Numbered from the stretch's first letter, positions 23,754 through 33,241 are shown. The stretch is 64,000 nucleotides of DNA from Desulfobacteraceae bacterium (GCA_011390465.1 JAABSH010000002.1:82199-146198), one strand, 5' to 3'. Notes: generated by a model from the sequence alone, not told the origin. Program-made: numbers and translations.

Positions 23754-26700
23754 TTGAATCAGCGTCCCCATACTTTTGCCTCCAGACTGTTTTTTGACAG
23801 GCGGGACCATCGTCTTTTAACCATGGTAAATGAGATGATTTCCGCTGATGCCGATGAACTCAATGATCAGCGCCGGTTTTTTCATTATTTTCATCCCCGG
23901 GGCATCAAAGAGATGGCGGAATCCAAGGGGCTGCGCATTGCCTATGCCGTGATTCATCTGCTGGCGTCCCTGGAACGGGGCCAGATTGAAAACCGGCTCA
24001 ATGCCCTGCGGGCCCTTCGGGATGAAGTGCTGTGCAGCGCGGATCAGGGGCTAAAGAAAAATACCGCCCGGGTGCTGCTGGAAATCATGAAAGAGCTGAT
24101 CCGGGCCCATGGGGATTATGGCCGCCAGCTCAGACTGGCCCGGGATTTTTCCCTTGTGGCGTCCGGAAAGCCGCGCATTGTCAGGGATTATCTGGGACGG
24201 TACCATCTGCTGGAAATGCCGGAGGAGTGGAATCAGCTCGCCTTTGATGATCATGTGCATGATGCCAATACAAAAGGCCGGAAGTCGGCCACCCACCTGA
24301 TTATGGATGCCTGGATCAAGGGAATCCGGCGCCTGCGGGTGATCTATTATAATTTTATCCGGCCGGAAACCGCGGCGGAACTTATGGAATCGGCGGAAAC
24401 CATGGGAATTATGGTGCGCATCGGCATTGAGTTTTCCGCCTCCTTTTACAACGGATTTGCCCAGATCATCTGGGTCCCCCGCGGGTTTACGGATTCCCGG
24501 GATTTTTTGCGGTTTTTGCAGGAATCGCCGGTTCAGGCCTTTATGAACAACGGCCGGGCCGTTTCCGAGCATCAGCAACGTTACGTCATGGAAATATTTG
24601 CGGCATTTAACACGCATCACCGGCTGACCCTTAATGAAGCGCTGGGTATTCATCTTCCCGCGCTGGACCCGGAGCGTTTTTATGCGTTTGTGGGCATGGG
24701 GCAGGCGTCAATGCTGCACATGGCCAAATTCATCCATTCACAACTCATGCCGTTGTTTGAAGAAAAGCTGGCCCGCCTGAGATCAGAGTTTGCCCACGCG
24801 GATAAGGACGAACAGGAGCGCATTCAGTATCAGGTGGTAAAAATGAACCTCATGACCGCGGATGCCCTGCATGAACGGTTTTTAAAACCAGAGCAGAATC
24901 CCCTGATTCCGGATATTACCAAATCCTGCACTCTTCAGCCGGTGCCGCTGCTCATGCAGCTTTCCCCGTGCCAGATCGTGGACCGCCTGACCGAGCTGCA
25001 TTCCGGATACCGGATCACCCTGAACCTGACCCACCTGAAGGTGGAAGATGTGCTGGAAATTCTCTATGACTGCGGGGGCCGGATTACCCGCCTGGAAATT
25101 TTTAATCTCAAAGATTATTCAGACTGCAAAGTTGAGCATATCCCGTCCATTCACCGGCTTCAGCAGGCCTTAAATGAAGGAAATGTGATTCAGCTGAAAC
25201 AGATTGTTCTTGAAATCATCGCAAAGCTGAAGGAGGCGGACGATCCCCTGACCCGGTCCCGGCTGCCCCGGTTTAAAAAAATCCTGGCAGATATTGAAAC
25301 CCTTAAAAACATGTACCGGATGAAACCCCTCAAGCCGCGGGTGGGCAGTGATTCCACCGGTCATATTGACCGGCTGTTCGGCATGGGGCTGGTGGTGATG
25401 GATTCTCTGCCCGCCCATGTACGGAAAAAAATCAGCAATGAAGCCGGGGCGTCCCGGCTGGTGATTCCGTTTCATATTGAAACGTCCCTGCGTCTGATTT
25501 ACCGGTTCAGCCATGAGACCCGGGGCCGTTTTGCCAAATGGCTGGCCCGGCTCCGGCAGGTGCCGGGGTTCCGGTTTGCCGGAGTCCGGTGCCGGGAGGA
25601 ATGGGTGGCCCATGAAAATTCCACCCGCATGGTGGAGCAGGGCAATATTGTGACCATGGGCGGGCATCACGGGGATAACACCAACCGCCTGCGGCTTGTT
25701 CCGCCGGAACCGCCGCGGGTAAGGTACTCCTGGAAGTATGTGCACCCGGTGCTGCAGAATATTATCAAAGTGACAGCCGGGTTTGTTCCGGCATTTCTCA
25801 CTTTTTTTCTGACCCATGACTGGTGGGTGCTCACGTATTTCGGGGCCGTGATCTGGTTTATGATCACCGGGCTACGCAATATTGTTCAGTCGGTTCTGGG
25901 CGGCGGGGGCATCCGGCGGTCTTCACTCCTGAAATGGAACGATTTTGTGAGCTGGGACCGGTTGTCGGATTCGTTGTTTTACACGGGATTTTCCGTGCCC
26001 CTGCTGGATTATCTGGTTAAAACCCTTGCCCTGAACCATGCACTGGGCATCACCACCGCCACCCATCCGGTATTGCTGTATACCATTATGGCCATGGTCA
26101 ACGGGGTGTATCTGACCAGCCACAACCTGTTTCGGGGCCTGCCCAAACAGGCGGCATACGGCAATTTTTTCCGGAGCGTGCTTTCCATTCCCGTGGCATT
26201 TGGCTTCAATGTGGCCGTCGGCGGCCTGCTGGGGCTGTTTGGCGCGGCCAATGCGGCGGGGGTTCTTCAGAGCTGGGCCGCGGTGATTTCCAAGGCAGCT
26301 TCTGATTTTGTTGCCGGATTTATTGAGGGATTTGTGGACCGTACCGGCAACGTGAAAAACCGGTTAAAGGATTTCCGCCAGAAACTGAACCAGTTTCTGG
26401 ACTGTTATGCCCGTCTGGAGATTTTGTTTCCGGAAGCCGATGTTTATGATCTCCTGGACCAGCCCGGCCAGTGGCTGAAATCAGCCGGCCCGGAAGCCCG
26501 GGACCAGATGATGGTGCTGATTATCAATGCCCTGGATCTGCTGTATTTCTGGATGTATCAGCCCCGGGCCCGGACCGCGTTTGCCGCATTGCTCTGCCGG
26601 ATGGAGCCGGATGAGCGCCGTATTTTGATAAAGGCCCAGTCTGTGCTGAAACTGGAGCGGGAGATCAGTCAGCTCTTTATTGACGGCATTGCAGGGCGGA

Positions 26701-26786
26701 ATTTTTCCAGCCCCCTTGCGTTTTACCTGAACCGGTCGGAAGAATATTTGCGCGCTGTTAAAAAAATGAACACCTGTGCCGGATGA
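23754..26786 (+). CDS. Uncharacterised large membrane protein with a PHP-like segment
   Basis: 1010 residues from a TTG start chosen because CAGGAGAG lies eight bases upstream; a longer frame upstream has no such site. Residues about 164-229 resemble a PHP-type metal-dependent phosphoesterase strand pattern: FDDHVHDANTKGRKSATHLI, then a helix, GIRRLRVIYYNFIRPETAAE and MGIMVRIGIEFS. Only some metal-binding His/Asp positions are evident. The central region is soluble and helical. From about residue 660 there are several hydrophobic segments (VTAGFVPAFLTFFLTHDWWV, YFGAVIWFMITGL, PVAFGFNVAVGGLLGLFGAA), followed by a helical C-terminus. The gene ends 30 bases before a GspE/PilB-type ATPase gene. 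The function is unknown. Confidence 0.75.
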   Translation: MNQRPHTFASRLFFDRRDHRLLTMVNEMISADADELNDQRRFFHYFHPRGIKEMAESKGLRIAYAVIHLLASLERGQIENRLNALRALRDEVLCSADQGLKKNTARVLLEIMKELIRAHGDYGRQLRLARDFSLVASGKPRIVRDYLGRYHLLEMPEEWNQLAFDDHVHDANTKGRKSATHLIMDAWIKGIRRLRVIYYNFIRPETAAELMESAETMGIMVRIGIEFSASFYNGFAQIIWVPRGFTDSRDFLRFLQESPVQAFMNNGRAVSEHQQRYVMEIFAAFNTHHRLTLNEALGIHLPALDPERFYAFVGMGQASMLHMAKFIHSQLMPLFEEKLARLRSEFAHADKDEQERIQYQVVKMNLMTADALHERFLKPEQNPLIPDITKSCTLQPVPLLMQLSPCQIVDRLTELHSGYRITLNLTHLKVEDVLEILYDCGGRITRLEIFNLKDYSDCKVEHIPSIHRLQQALNEGNVIQLKQIVLEIIAKLKEADDPLTRSRLPRFKKILADIETLKNMYRMKPLKPRVGSDSTGHIDRLFGMGLVVMDSLPAHVRKKISNEAGASRLVIPFHIETSLRLIYRFSHETRGRFAKWLARLRQVPGFRFAGVRCREEWVAHENSTRMVEQGNIVTMGGHHGDNTNRLRLVPPEPPRVRYSWKYVHPVLQNIIKVTAGFVPAFLTFFLTHDWWVLTYFGAVIWFMITGLRNIVQSVLGGGGIRRSSLLKWNDFVSWDRLSDSLFYTGFSVPLLDYLVKTLALNHALGITTATHPVLLYTIMAMVNGVYLTSHNLFRGLPKQAAYGNFFRSVLSIPVAFGFNVAVGGLLGLFGAANAAGVLQSWAAVISKAASDFVAGFIEGFVDRTGNVKNRLKDFRQKLNQFLDCYARLEILFPEADVYDLLDQPGQWLKSAGPEARDQMMVLIINALDLLYFWMYQPRARTAFAALLCRMEPDERRILIKAQSVLKLEREISQLFIDGIAGRNFSSPLAFYLNRSEEYLRAVKKMNTCAG

Positions 26787-26816
26787 TTTTTGGAAAATCG
26801 AAAAGGATAATGCGTT

Positions 26817-28643
26817 ATGAGTATTACTGCCGAACATCCGTTGTCAGATAAATCCGTGTGCGTTGCATTGGTGAAAAGCGGCCTGCTGAGCAAAGAACAG
26901 GTTGTGGAAGTTTTCCGCAAAAAAGATAAAACCCTTGAAAATATTGAAAAAAATAAAAAACGGCGGGCGGATGAGTTGCCGGCTGGCGTGCGGATTACCA
27001 ATCCCACCACCATCGTGGATGTGATTTTATCGTTTAAGTTTCATCGGGCGGATAAAAAAGAAGCTGAACTGGACGAAGATGCGGTTTTTGAAGTCCTTGC
27101 CAGTGCATGGGAAGTGCCGTACAAAAAAATCGATCCATTGAAGCTGGATCTCAATCTGGTGACCACCACGCTTCCCCGCAGTTTTGCCATGAAACATCTG
27201 GTGCTGCCGGTTGGCGTGGAAGACGGCCATCTGGTGATTGCTACTTCCAATCCGTTTAACTCCGAAGCTTTTGAAGATATCGGGCGGGTCAGCCCCATGC
27301 CGGTTAAAAAAGTGGTCACCGCCAAATCCGATATTATCCGGCTGATTGACGAGTTTTTCGGGTTCAAACGCTCGATTGTGGCGGCGGAAAGCCAGTTTCA
27401 ATCCACCACAACCGTTGATCTTGGCAATCTGGAGCAGTATGTGCGTCTGAAGTCCGCGGATGAACTGCCGGCCAATGATCAGCATATCGTGAACGCGGTC
27501 AATCATTTGTTTTCCTATGCCTTTGATCAGCGGGCCAGTGATATTCACATTGAGCCCAAGCGCGATTTTTCCATGGTCCGGATGCGCATTGACGGGGTGT
27601 TGCACACCGTCTACCGGCTGCCCAAAAAAATTCATTCTCCCGTGGTCAGCCGGATCAAAAACCTGTCCCGCCTGGATATGGCGGAAAAGCGACGTCCCCA
27701 GGACGGCCGGATTAAAACCGCCAAAGGGGATGTGGAAGTGGAAATCCGGGTGTCGACCGTGCCGGTGGCGTTTGGGGAGAAAATGGTCATGCGGATTATG
27801 GACCCGGATGTGTTGTTTCAGGATCTGGATCAGCTGGGATTTACGCCCCATGACCTGGAACGGTACAGTTCAATGATCAACCGGCCCAATGGCCTGGTGC
27901 TGGTGTGCGGCCCCACCGGCAGCGGTAAGTCCACCACCCTTTATTCCACCCTGCGCCGGCTCTCCACTCCGGAGATCAATACCACCACGGTTGAAGATCC
28001 CATTGAAATGGTGCACGAGGAATTCAACCAGATCGCGGTGCAGCCGGCCGTCAACATCACGTTTTCATCCATTATAAAAAATATTTTGCGCCAGGATCCG
28101 GATATTATCATGATCGGCGAGCTCCGGGATCTGGACACGGCCCAGAATGCGGTGCAGGCGGCCCTTACCGGTCATTTGGTGCTTTCCACCCTGCACACCA
28201 ATGACGCGCCGTCTTCTATTATCCGGCTGCTGGATATCGGGGTGCCGTATTTTCTGGTGCAGGCCACCCTCACCGGGGTAATTTCCCAGCGCCTGGTGCG
28301 TAAAATCTGCCCCAAATGCATTGAACCTTATACCATTGACGCGGCTAACCTTAAAGAGGCAGGGCTGGATATCAATCAGCAGGGGCCAATCACCCTTTAC
28401 CGGGGGGCGGGGTGTCCCCATTGCCGGGGCACGGGATATTTCGGCAGGGCGGCGGTGTTTGAAGCATTGCCGTATTCCAAGGCCCTTCGCAATTTGACCA
28501 CCCGGAACACGGATCTGGAATCGCTGCGGGCGGCGGCTTTTCGGGATAATCTGGTGACCCTGCGGGAAAATGCCGTGAAGAAACTGATGGAAGGGGTCAC
28601 CACCTATGAGGAGGTTATCCGGGTGACCTGGGAGGCGGATTAA
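26817..28643 (+). CDS. GspE/PilB-type secretion or pilus-assembly ATPase
   Basis: 608 residues. An N-terminal T2SSE/MshEN-like domain (about residues 60-180) precedes the ATPase core. The core has Walker A GPTGSGKSTTL near residue 364, the Asp box (DIHIEPKRDFSMVRMRIDGV), Walker B-like IMIGELRDLDTAQNAV and the His box LSTLHTNDAPSS. A zinc-binding CPKC...CPHC pair sits at about 496-534. The enzyme would power a type II secretion system or type IV pilus from the cytoplasmic face. No other secretin or platform gene is adjacent. Its only partner here is the large membrane protein upstream, with which it appears co-transcribed. Confidence 0.9.
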   Translation: MSITAEHPLSDKSVCVALVKSGLLSKEQVVEVFRKKDKTLENIEKNKKRRADELPAGVRITNPTTIVDVILSFKFHRADKKEAELDEDAVFEVLASAWEVPYKKIDPLKLDLNLVTTTLPRSFAMKHLVLPVGVEDGHLVIATSNPFNSEAFEDIGRVSPMPVKKVVTAKSDIIRLIDEFFGFKRSIVAAESQFQSTTTVDLGNLEQYVRLKSADELPANDQHIVNAVNHLFSYAFDQRASDIHIEPKRDFSMVRMRIDGVLHTVYRLPKKIHSPVVSRIKNLSRLDMAEKRRPQDGRIKTAKGDVEVEIRVSTVPVAFGEKMVMRIMDPDVLFQDLDQLGFTPHDLERYSSMINRPNGLVLVCGPTGSGKSTTLYSTLRRLSTPEINTTTVEDPIEMVHEEFNQIAVQPAVNITFSSIIKNILRQDPDIIMIGELRDLDTAQNAVQAALTGHLVLSTLHTNDAPSSIIRLLDIGVPYFLVQATLTGVISQRLVRKICPKCIEPYTIDAANLKEAGLDINQQGPITLYRGAGCPHCRGTGYFGRAAVFEALPYSKALRNLTTRNTDLESLRAAAFRDNLVTLRENAVKKLMEGVTTYEEVIRVTWEAD

Positions 28644-28646
28644 ATT

Positions 28647-28797
28647 TGACGGCTTCGTAAAAAGTCCAAATTCTTTGTTGCGCTGCATCCCCAGCTGCTT
28701 CAACGTACGCCAAGTACGCCTCATTGCTGGGGATTTGCGCGCCTTGAATTAGGAGCTTTTGTACTTTGCCGCCTGAATTCGACTTTTTACGAGAACA
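28647..28797. repeat. MITE-like repeat with inverted ends (CTTCGTAAAAAGTC ... GACTTTTTACGAG)
   Basis: The ends 28653-28666 and 28781-28793 are inverted copies, and the interior carries CAACGTACGCCAAGTACGCC. Truncated relatives of the left end appear at 36424 (TGACGGCGTCGTA) and 40823 (TGACGGCTTTGCAAAAAGGCC). A GCGGAT-type fragment follows at 28815-28838. Confidence 0.65.
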
Positions 28798-28853
28798 TTA
28801 AATTTTTTTCGGCTGTCCGCGTGCATCTGCGGCTAATTTACCTCAAAAGAGGA

Positions 28854-29891
28854 TTAATTCTCCCCGACCGCAAGCGTGCGCACCAGATTGCCGGGGACAA
28901 ACTGCTCTCTTGACCGGGTAACCAGGGCGGTGGATGTATTTTTTTCCGTATGCAGAATAAAGATTTCGCCGATTAAAACAGGGGTTAACGGCACTTCGGT
29001 GAAATGTTCTTCAGTGGGCCGGGCACTTTCCTGAAGATAGACCGAATAAAACTGGCCGGGCTGGACCCCATGGGCAGTGCCTTTATCAATAAATACCGTG
29101 GTGAACTGACCCACCAGGACTTCATCTTTTTCCGTTGTAATGATCTTGCCTTCAAATTCTGCAAGGCTTTCCCGGATGGGAATGTCCGGCTCCCGCTCCA
29201 CATAGGGCATTAAGCGGTCATTAATCAAAATATCGCGGTAGGTATTGACAATGCGGGCCGTGGCAAATTCCGGGGTTACGCCGGTAATTTCAACAACACC
29301 GGTCAGAAAATGCTGAACCCCGTAGTTGATGCCGTCTTCATCTTTTACCGGGCTGACAGGGCGGTATAAGGTGTATTTCCCGCCAACGGCCAATCCCGGT
29401 CCGTCCGGATCCGGATAGATGTAGACCCGGTTGCCGGTGTGAAGCAGTGTCATGTCTCCCTGGACTTTAAAAATAGTGCCGGCGGCGTCCACCTCTGTTT
29501 CGCGGATGAAACCGACCCGTTCAATATCCGTATATGTGTGGAAGGTCTGAGTCTTTGCCAATGGCCGGGCAGCCGCTGGGGGGTCCTGTGCTGCATCCCC
29601 TTGCCATTCTTTTTTGTAAATCAGAATTTTTTGTCCCGGATAAATCAGGTGGGGATTTTTGATGTCTGTGTTGTAATGCCAGATTTCCGGCCATACCCAG
29701 GGAGAATTGGCAAATTCCTGGGAAAGGTCCCACAGGGTATCGCCTTTCTGGACGGTGTAGTAAAAACCGGTTTCCGTGCGGGTGATGTGATCCTCGACGG
29801 CAGCGTGAGCCGCGGCGGAAAAAAAGAAAATACCGAAAAGACATGCACAGCATAGAAGAAAAAAACGATCTGAAATTTTTTTGACTACCAT
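28854..29891 (-). CDS. LysM-domain periplasmic protein
   Basis: 345 residues from the ATG at 29891, chosen because it begins a proper signal peptide (KKISDRFFLLCCACLFGIFF, cut after AHA); the open frame extends further upstream without a signal. One LysM domain follows (YYTVQKGDTLWDLSQEF ... NPHLIYPGQKILIYKK), expected to bind peptidoglycan. The remainder is strand-rich with FTTVFIDKGTAHGVQPGQFY and shows no recognised enzyme motif. Similar proteins are annotated as LysM peptidoglycan-binding proteins in related bacteria. It probably anchors or organises cell-wall-associated material. Confidence 0.82.
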   Translation of the reverse strand: MVVKKISDRFFLLCCACLFGIFFFSAAAHAAVEDHITRTETGFYYTVQKGDTLWDLSQEFANSPWVWPEIWHYNTDIKNPHLIYPGQKILIYKKEWQGDAAQDPPAAARPLAKTQTFHTYTDIERVGFIRETEVDAAGTIFKVQGDMTLLHTGNRVYIYPDPDGPGLAVGGKYTLYRPVSPVKDEDGINYGVQHFLTGVVEITGVTPEFATARIVNTYRDILINDRLMPYVEREPDIPIRESLAEFEGKIITTEKDEVLVGQFTTVFIDKGTAHGVQPGQFYSVYLQESARPTEEHFTEVPLTPVLIGEIFILHTEKNTSTALVTRSREQFVPGNLVRTLAVGEN

Positions 29892-30167
29892 GTTCTGTCC
29901 CTGTTGATTGTGTGGGTTAGTCAAAAAGAACCGGTTTGACGGGGGTGTCGACCGGTTTGCGGGTTTCCGGTGAAAGAAAATACCAGATACCTTGCCTTGA
30001 GGCGCCCGGCCTGCCGATTCCACGGATGTTCTTTAGGTAGTTATCGATTTTAGCGGGTGTTGTCAAGTTTTTCATCGTTTTCAGGGGATTTGAAGGGTTG
30101 ATTTTTCATCTTCCGAAAGGTAAACACAATTCGTCCGCTGATGAATTATATCTTCGAAAGGAATTGA
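29892..30167. other. Divergent intergenic region without recognised elements
   Basis: This gap separates the minus-strand LysM gene from the plus-strand M48 gene. It must hold both promoters, but I see no confident -35/-10 pair, palindrome or repeat. Confidence 0.4.
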
Positions 30168-31412
30168 ATGAACATTATCGGGATTTTTATCTTGGCCGCG
30201 GTGATTGTGGATTACATGGTGCATTTTATCGCTGACGGCCTGAACCTGAAAAAGCTGAACACCGCATTGCCGCAGGCTTTTGCCGGATGGTATGATGAAG
30301 ACCGGTACGCGGCGTCCCAGGCTTATCTCCGGGTCAATACGCGGTTTGAGCGGGTGGCGGCGGCTGTCAATCTGCTGGTGTTTCTGCTGATGTGGTTTGG
30401 CAGAGGGTTTCCGCTCCTGGACGGGTGGGTCCGAACCGTGAGCGACGGCCCGGTGATTCGGGGACTGCTTTATATCGGGGTGTTGTTGATTTTGAAGTCT
30501 GCCATAGGGCTTCCGTTTTCCATTTATTCCACTTTTCATATTGAAGAACAGTTTGGTTTTAACCGGACCACATGGAAAGTGTTTCTGGTTGACCGGTTCA
30601 AGCAGTTTGTGCTGGCCCTGATCCTCGGCGGGCCGGTGCTTGCCGGAGTCCTGGCATTTTTTCAATATGCCGGATCATTTGCGTGGGGTTACTGCTGGAT
30701 GGCACTTTCCGGGTTTATTTTTTTTATGCAGGTTGCTGTTCCGGCCTGGATTCTGCCGTTGTTTAACAAATTTTACCCTTTATCTCCCGGAAAATTAAAA
30801 ACCGCAATCCTGAATTATGCGGATTCCATTGACTTTCCGGTAAAAAAAATTTTTATCATGGACGGTTCCCGGCGGTCCCGGAAAAGCAATGCCTTTTTTA
30901 CCGGATTTGGCCGGCACAGGCGGATCGTGCTCTATGATACCCTCGTGAAAAATCATGACACAGATGAGCTGGTGGCGGTGCTGGCCCATGAAATGGGGCA
31001 TTATAAAAAAAAGCACGTTTTGTGGATGCTGGTGGCAGGCATTGCCCAGACCGGTCTTATGCTTTATCTGCTGTCCCTGTTTATTTCTTCGCCGGTGCTG
31101 CACAGCGCATTTTATATGGAGACGCCTTCCGTCTATGCCGGGCTGGTGTTTTTCGGAATTTTGTTTGCGCCCATTGAATTTTTTATCGGGATTGCCATGC
31201 AGTATGTTTCCCGAAAACATGAATATGCCGCGGACCGGTTTGCCGTTCTTACCACCGGCCGGCCGGCAGCGTTCAGCCGGGCTTTGAAAAAACTGGCGGT
31301 GCACAATCTTTCCAATCTTACCCCTCACCCGGTGTATGTGATGCTGAACTATTCCCATCCGCCGGTGATGGAACGGCTGGAGGAGATAGGGAAGATAGAA
31401 GCTGAAAGGTGA
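30168..31412 (+). CDS. M48-family membrane metalloprotease (Ste24/CAAX protease type)
   Basis: 414 residues with several membrane segments, the first at the N-terminus (IIGIFILAAVIVDYMVHFIA). The zinc site is HEMGH within AVLAHEMGHYKKKH near residue 272, and the third ligand lies in EYAADRFA near 351. The N-terminal half has the Ste24-like SAIGLPFSIYSTFHIEEQFG and FNRTTWKVFLVDRFK. In eukaryotes Ste24 processes prenylated peptides; bacterial relatives are thought to clear damaged membrane proteins. The C-terminus runs into a heptamer-repeat tract, so the last few residues (KIEAER) may be repeat-derived. Confidence 0.9.
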   Translation: MNIIGIFILAAVIVDYMVHFIADGLNLKKLNTALPQAFAGWYDEDRYAASQAYLRVNTRFERVAAAVNLLVFLLMWFGRGFPLLDGWVRTVSDGPVIRGLLYIGVLLILKSAIGLPFSIYSTFHIEEQFGFNRTTWKVFLVDRFKQFVLALILGGPVLAGVLAFFQYAGSFAWGYCWMALSGFIFFMQVAVPAWILPLFNKFYPLSPGKLKTAILNYADSIDFPVKKIFIMDGSRRSRKSNAFFTGFGRHRRIVLYDTLVKNHDTDELVAVLAHEMGHYKKKHVLWMLVAGIAQTGLMLYLLSLFISSPVLHSAFYMETPSVYAGLVFFGILFAPIEFFIGIAMQYVSRKHEYAADRFAVLTTGRPAAFSRALKKLAVHNLSNLTPHPVYVMLNYSHPPVMERLEEIGKIEAER

Positions 31413-31481
31413 AAGCTCAAAGCTCAAAGCTGAAAGGGGGAAGGCTATAGGCTATAGGCTATAGGCTGAAGGCGGAGGGTT
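31397..31481. repeat. Heptanucleotide tandem repeat tract
   Basis: Units seven bases long follow each other: AAAGCTC twice, AAAGCTG, then GGCTATA three times and GGCTGAA. The tract begins inside the 3' end of the M48 gene and fills the convergent gap. Confidence 0.75.
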
Positions 31482-31490
31482 GGGGGGGGA

Positions 31491-32411
31491 TCAGGGGATT
31501 TTCAGTTCATTTTTAAGTTGCATTCGGGCGCAGTTGTAGCCTTCTTCAATTAATTTCACGGCCTGTTGCCGGGAGAAATTCAGAAAAGACCGCAGACCCA
31601 GCATCCGGGTCGGCGCCACCGGCAGGATGCGACGGCCGCCGGCCGCCAGCTGAAGCTGTGGCGAACGGGCAAGGGGTGTCCGGCGGCATCCGCTGTCTGC
31701 CGCTGTCTGCCAGGAGTGGTCCGGCAGGGCGTTGATATACGATCCCGTAAGCAGATGTTCCACTAAAAGGGCGGTGACGTCTCCATGGCACCGGGGTTCG
31801 GGAACGGAGAACGCCCCGACCGGAGAATGCAGCACCACGATAATTTCTTCTGCATTGGATTGCAGGGCCGGGGCAATGGGGGTATTTACCATCACCCCCG
31901 CATCCCAGTAAGGGATATTGTCGATATACTGCCATCCGAAAAGTCCGGGTATGGCACTGGCCGCCATGAGATGGGGGATGCGGATGGCATGATTGGTAAA
32001 GTAGCAGATCTGGCCGGTCTGCATGTTCAGGGCACTGATGCAGATTTTCCGGGGAGAGGCAGCAATCGCATCAAAATTGATATGGGTTTTCAGCATGCGG
32101 GCCAGGGGCCGGGTATCGGATAACGGCACAAACCGGCGTCGGCTTTTCATGGAGCGAAGCAGCGTGGGCAGGGTGAGACGGAATATTTTTGAGCCGCTGT
32201 TGTGCTCCCACAGCTGTCGCATCTGGTCGGCGGATAATCCCGAACCACAGGCCGCCGCATTGATAGCGCCCACGGATGTGCCGCAGATCATATCCGGATC
32301 CCATCCAATTTCTTCCAGATATTTCAGTACGCCCACCTGGAAAGCGCCCCGGCCGCCACCGCCGGATAAAATAAGGGCCCGCTTTTGGTTTTTATCTGTT
32401 ATCGTCATCAT
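31491..32411 (-). CDS. Patatin-like phospholipase
   Basis: 306 residues. The oxyanion loop GGGGRGAFQVGVL, the nucleophile elbow GTSVG (Ser of the Ser-Asp dyad) and WDAGVMVNTP containing the Asp of the D-G/A-G motif are all present, so the hydrolase is probably active. The length fits the RssA/YchK-like group. Such enzymes remove acyl chains from lipids; in some bacteria related proteins degrade storage polyester. Its position beside the granule/wax ester locus is suggestive but does not prove a link. It is divergent from the phasin-like gene. Confidence 0.88.
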   Translation of the reverse strand: MMTITDKNQKRALILSGGGGRGAFQVGVLKYLEEIGWDPDMICGTSVGAINAAACGSGLSADQMRQLWEHNSGSKIFRLTLPTLLRSMKSRRRFVPLSDTRPLARMLKTHINFDAIAASPRKICISALNMQTGQICYFTNHAIRIPHLMAASAIPGLFGWQYIDNIPYWDAGVMVNTPIAPALQSNAEEIIVVLHSPVGAFSVPEPRCHGDVTALLVEHLLTGSYINALPDHSWQTAADSGCRRTPLARSPQLQLAAGGRRILPVAPTRMLGLRSFLNFSRQQAVKLIEEGYNCARMQLKNELKIP

Positions 32412-32506
32412 TCTCTTATATTAGATCAAAGTCGTTCTCCCGTCAATTGTGTTTTTGGTCTGTTTCTGGCCTGTTTCCGGAAAAAAATATTTTTTAAGAA
32501 AAATAC

Positions 32507-32535
32507 TTGACATCCATAACGCGTTGCGTCATAAA
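32507..32535 (+). promoter_or_regulatory. Promoter of the phasin-like gene
   Basis: TTGACA (32507-32512) and CATAAA (32530-32535) are 17 bases apart. The first palindromic operator lies between them. The same -35/operator/-10 spacing is repeated at 38320-38348. Confidence 0.7.
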
Positions 32536-32557
32536 GTCTATAACGCAACGCGTTATG
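32516..32557. promoter_or_regulatory. Two tandem 17-bp palindromic operators
   Basis: ATAACGCGTTGCGTCAT (32516-32532) and ATAACGCAACGCGTTAT (32541-32557) each fit ATAACGC-N3-GCGTNAT, with centres 25 bases apart. Seen as a whole, 32515-32529 and 32543-32557 are also a perfect 15-base inverted repeat. A repressor bound to the first site would cover the promoter spacer. The regulator is not identified. Confidence 0.75.
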
Positions 32558-32611
32558 TCTTTTGGAAGCGATTGAAAAAAAATATAAACACAAACATCAG
32601 GAGGAAACCCA

Positions 32612-33181
32612 ATGACCAAAAAAGCAGCAGAAAAAAAAGAACAAAAAGAAACCAAAATGGCAGTGACGGAAAAAATCCAGAAAGCATCTGAAACCGTTAC
32701 CGGAAAAATCAAGACGTTAAATGACAAATATCTGGCCGACACCGTTGAGAAGGGGAAAAAGACCGTCCAGGAATACAACGAAAAATATGTTTCCGCCAAT
32801 TTTGAAAAAGGGAAAAAAACGCTGAAGGAATACAACGAGAAATACATTTCCCCAAATGTTGAAAAGGGCAAAGAATATTTGGAAAAACCCTATAAACGAA
32901 TTTCCAAAACCGTTGACGGCGTTCTTGAGCGCGGCCGTGACATGGAAAAAGACGCCCTTAAGAAACTGGAAGGCACCATGACCCGTGGCAGAGAATTGAT
33001 GTACAAGCTGCCCCTGGTGGAAACCGTTGAAAAAGGCGTCACCAAAAGACTGAATGCCCTGCCGGCCTTGGTGAACATGCCCAGCAAAGGTGAAATTGAA
33101 CAGCTGACCCTGGCCATGCAGACCCTCAGCAGCAATATTGAAACCCTGAAGCATCAGAAAGTCGCCCAGAAAAGCGCGTAG
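32612..33181 (+). CDS. Phasin-like repeat protein
   Basis: 189 residues, lysine- and glutamate-rich and almost entirely helical. Three imperfect repeats of about 19 residues begin EKGKKTVQEYNEKYVSANF, EKGKKTLKEYNEKYISPNV and EKGKEYLEKPYKRIS; these fit an amphipathic coat protein. No enzyme motif is present. An AGGAGG site precedes the ATG. Its neighbours (PhaR/PhaF-like proteins, wax ester synthase) suggest that it coats a polyester or lipid storage granule, but this is inferred from composition and context. Confidence 0.65.
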   Translation: MTKKAAEKKEQKETKMAVTEKIQKASETVTGKIKTLNDKYLADTVEKGKKTVQEYNEKYVSANFEKGKKTLKEYNEKYISPNVEKGKEYLEKPYKRISKTVDGVLERGRDMEKDALKKLEGTMTRGRELMYKLPLVETVEKGVTKRLNALPALVNMPSKGEIEQLTLAMQTLSSNIETLKHQKVAQKSA

Positions 33182-33241
33182 CCACGGTTTTAAAAAAATT
33201 CTGAGTCAACAGCGGATGTAACCCGACAGAGCAGATTCACG

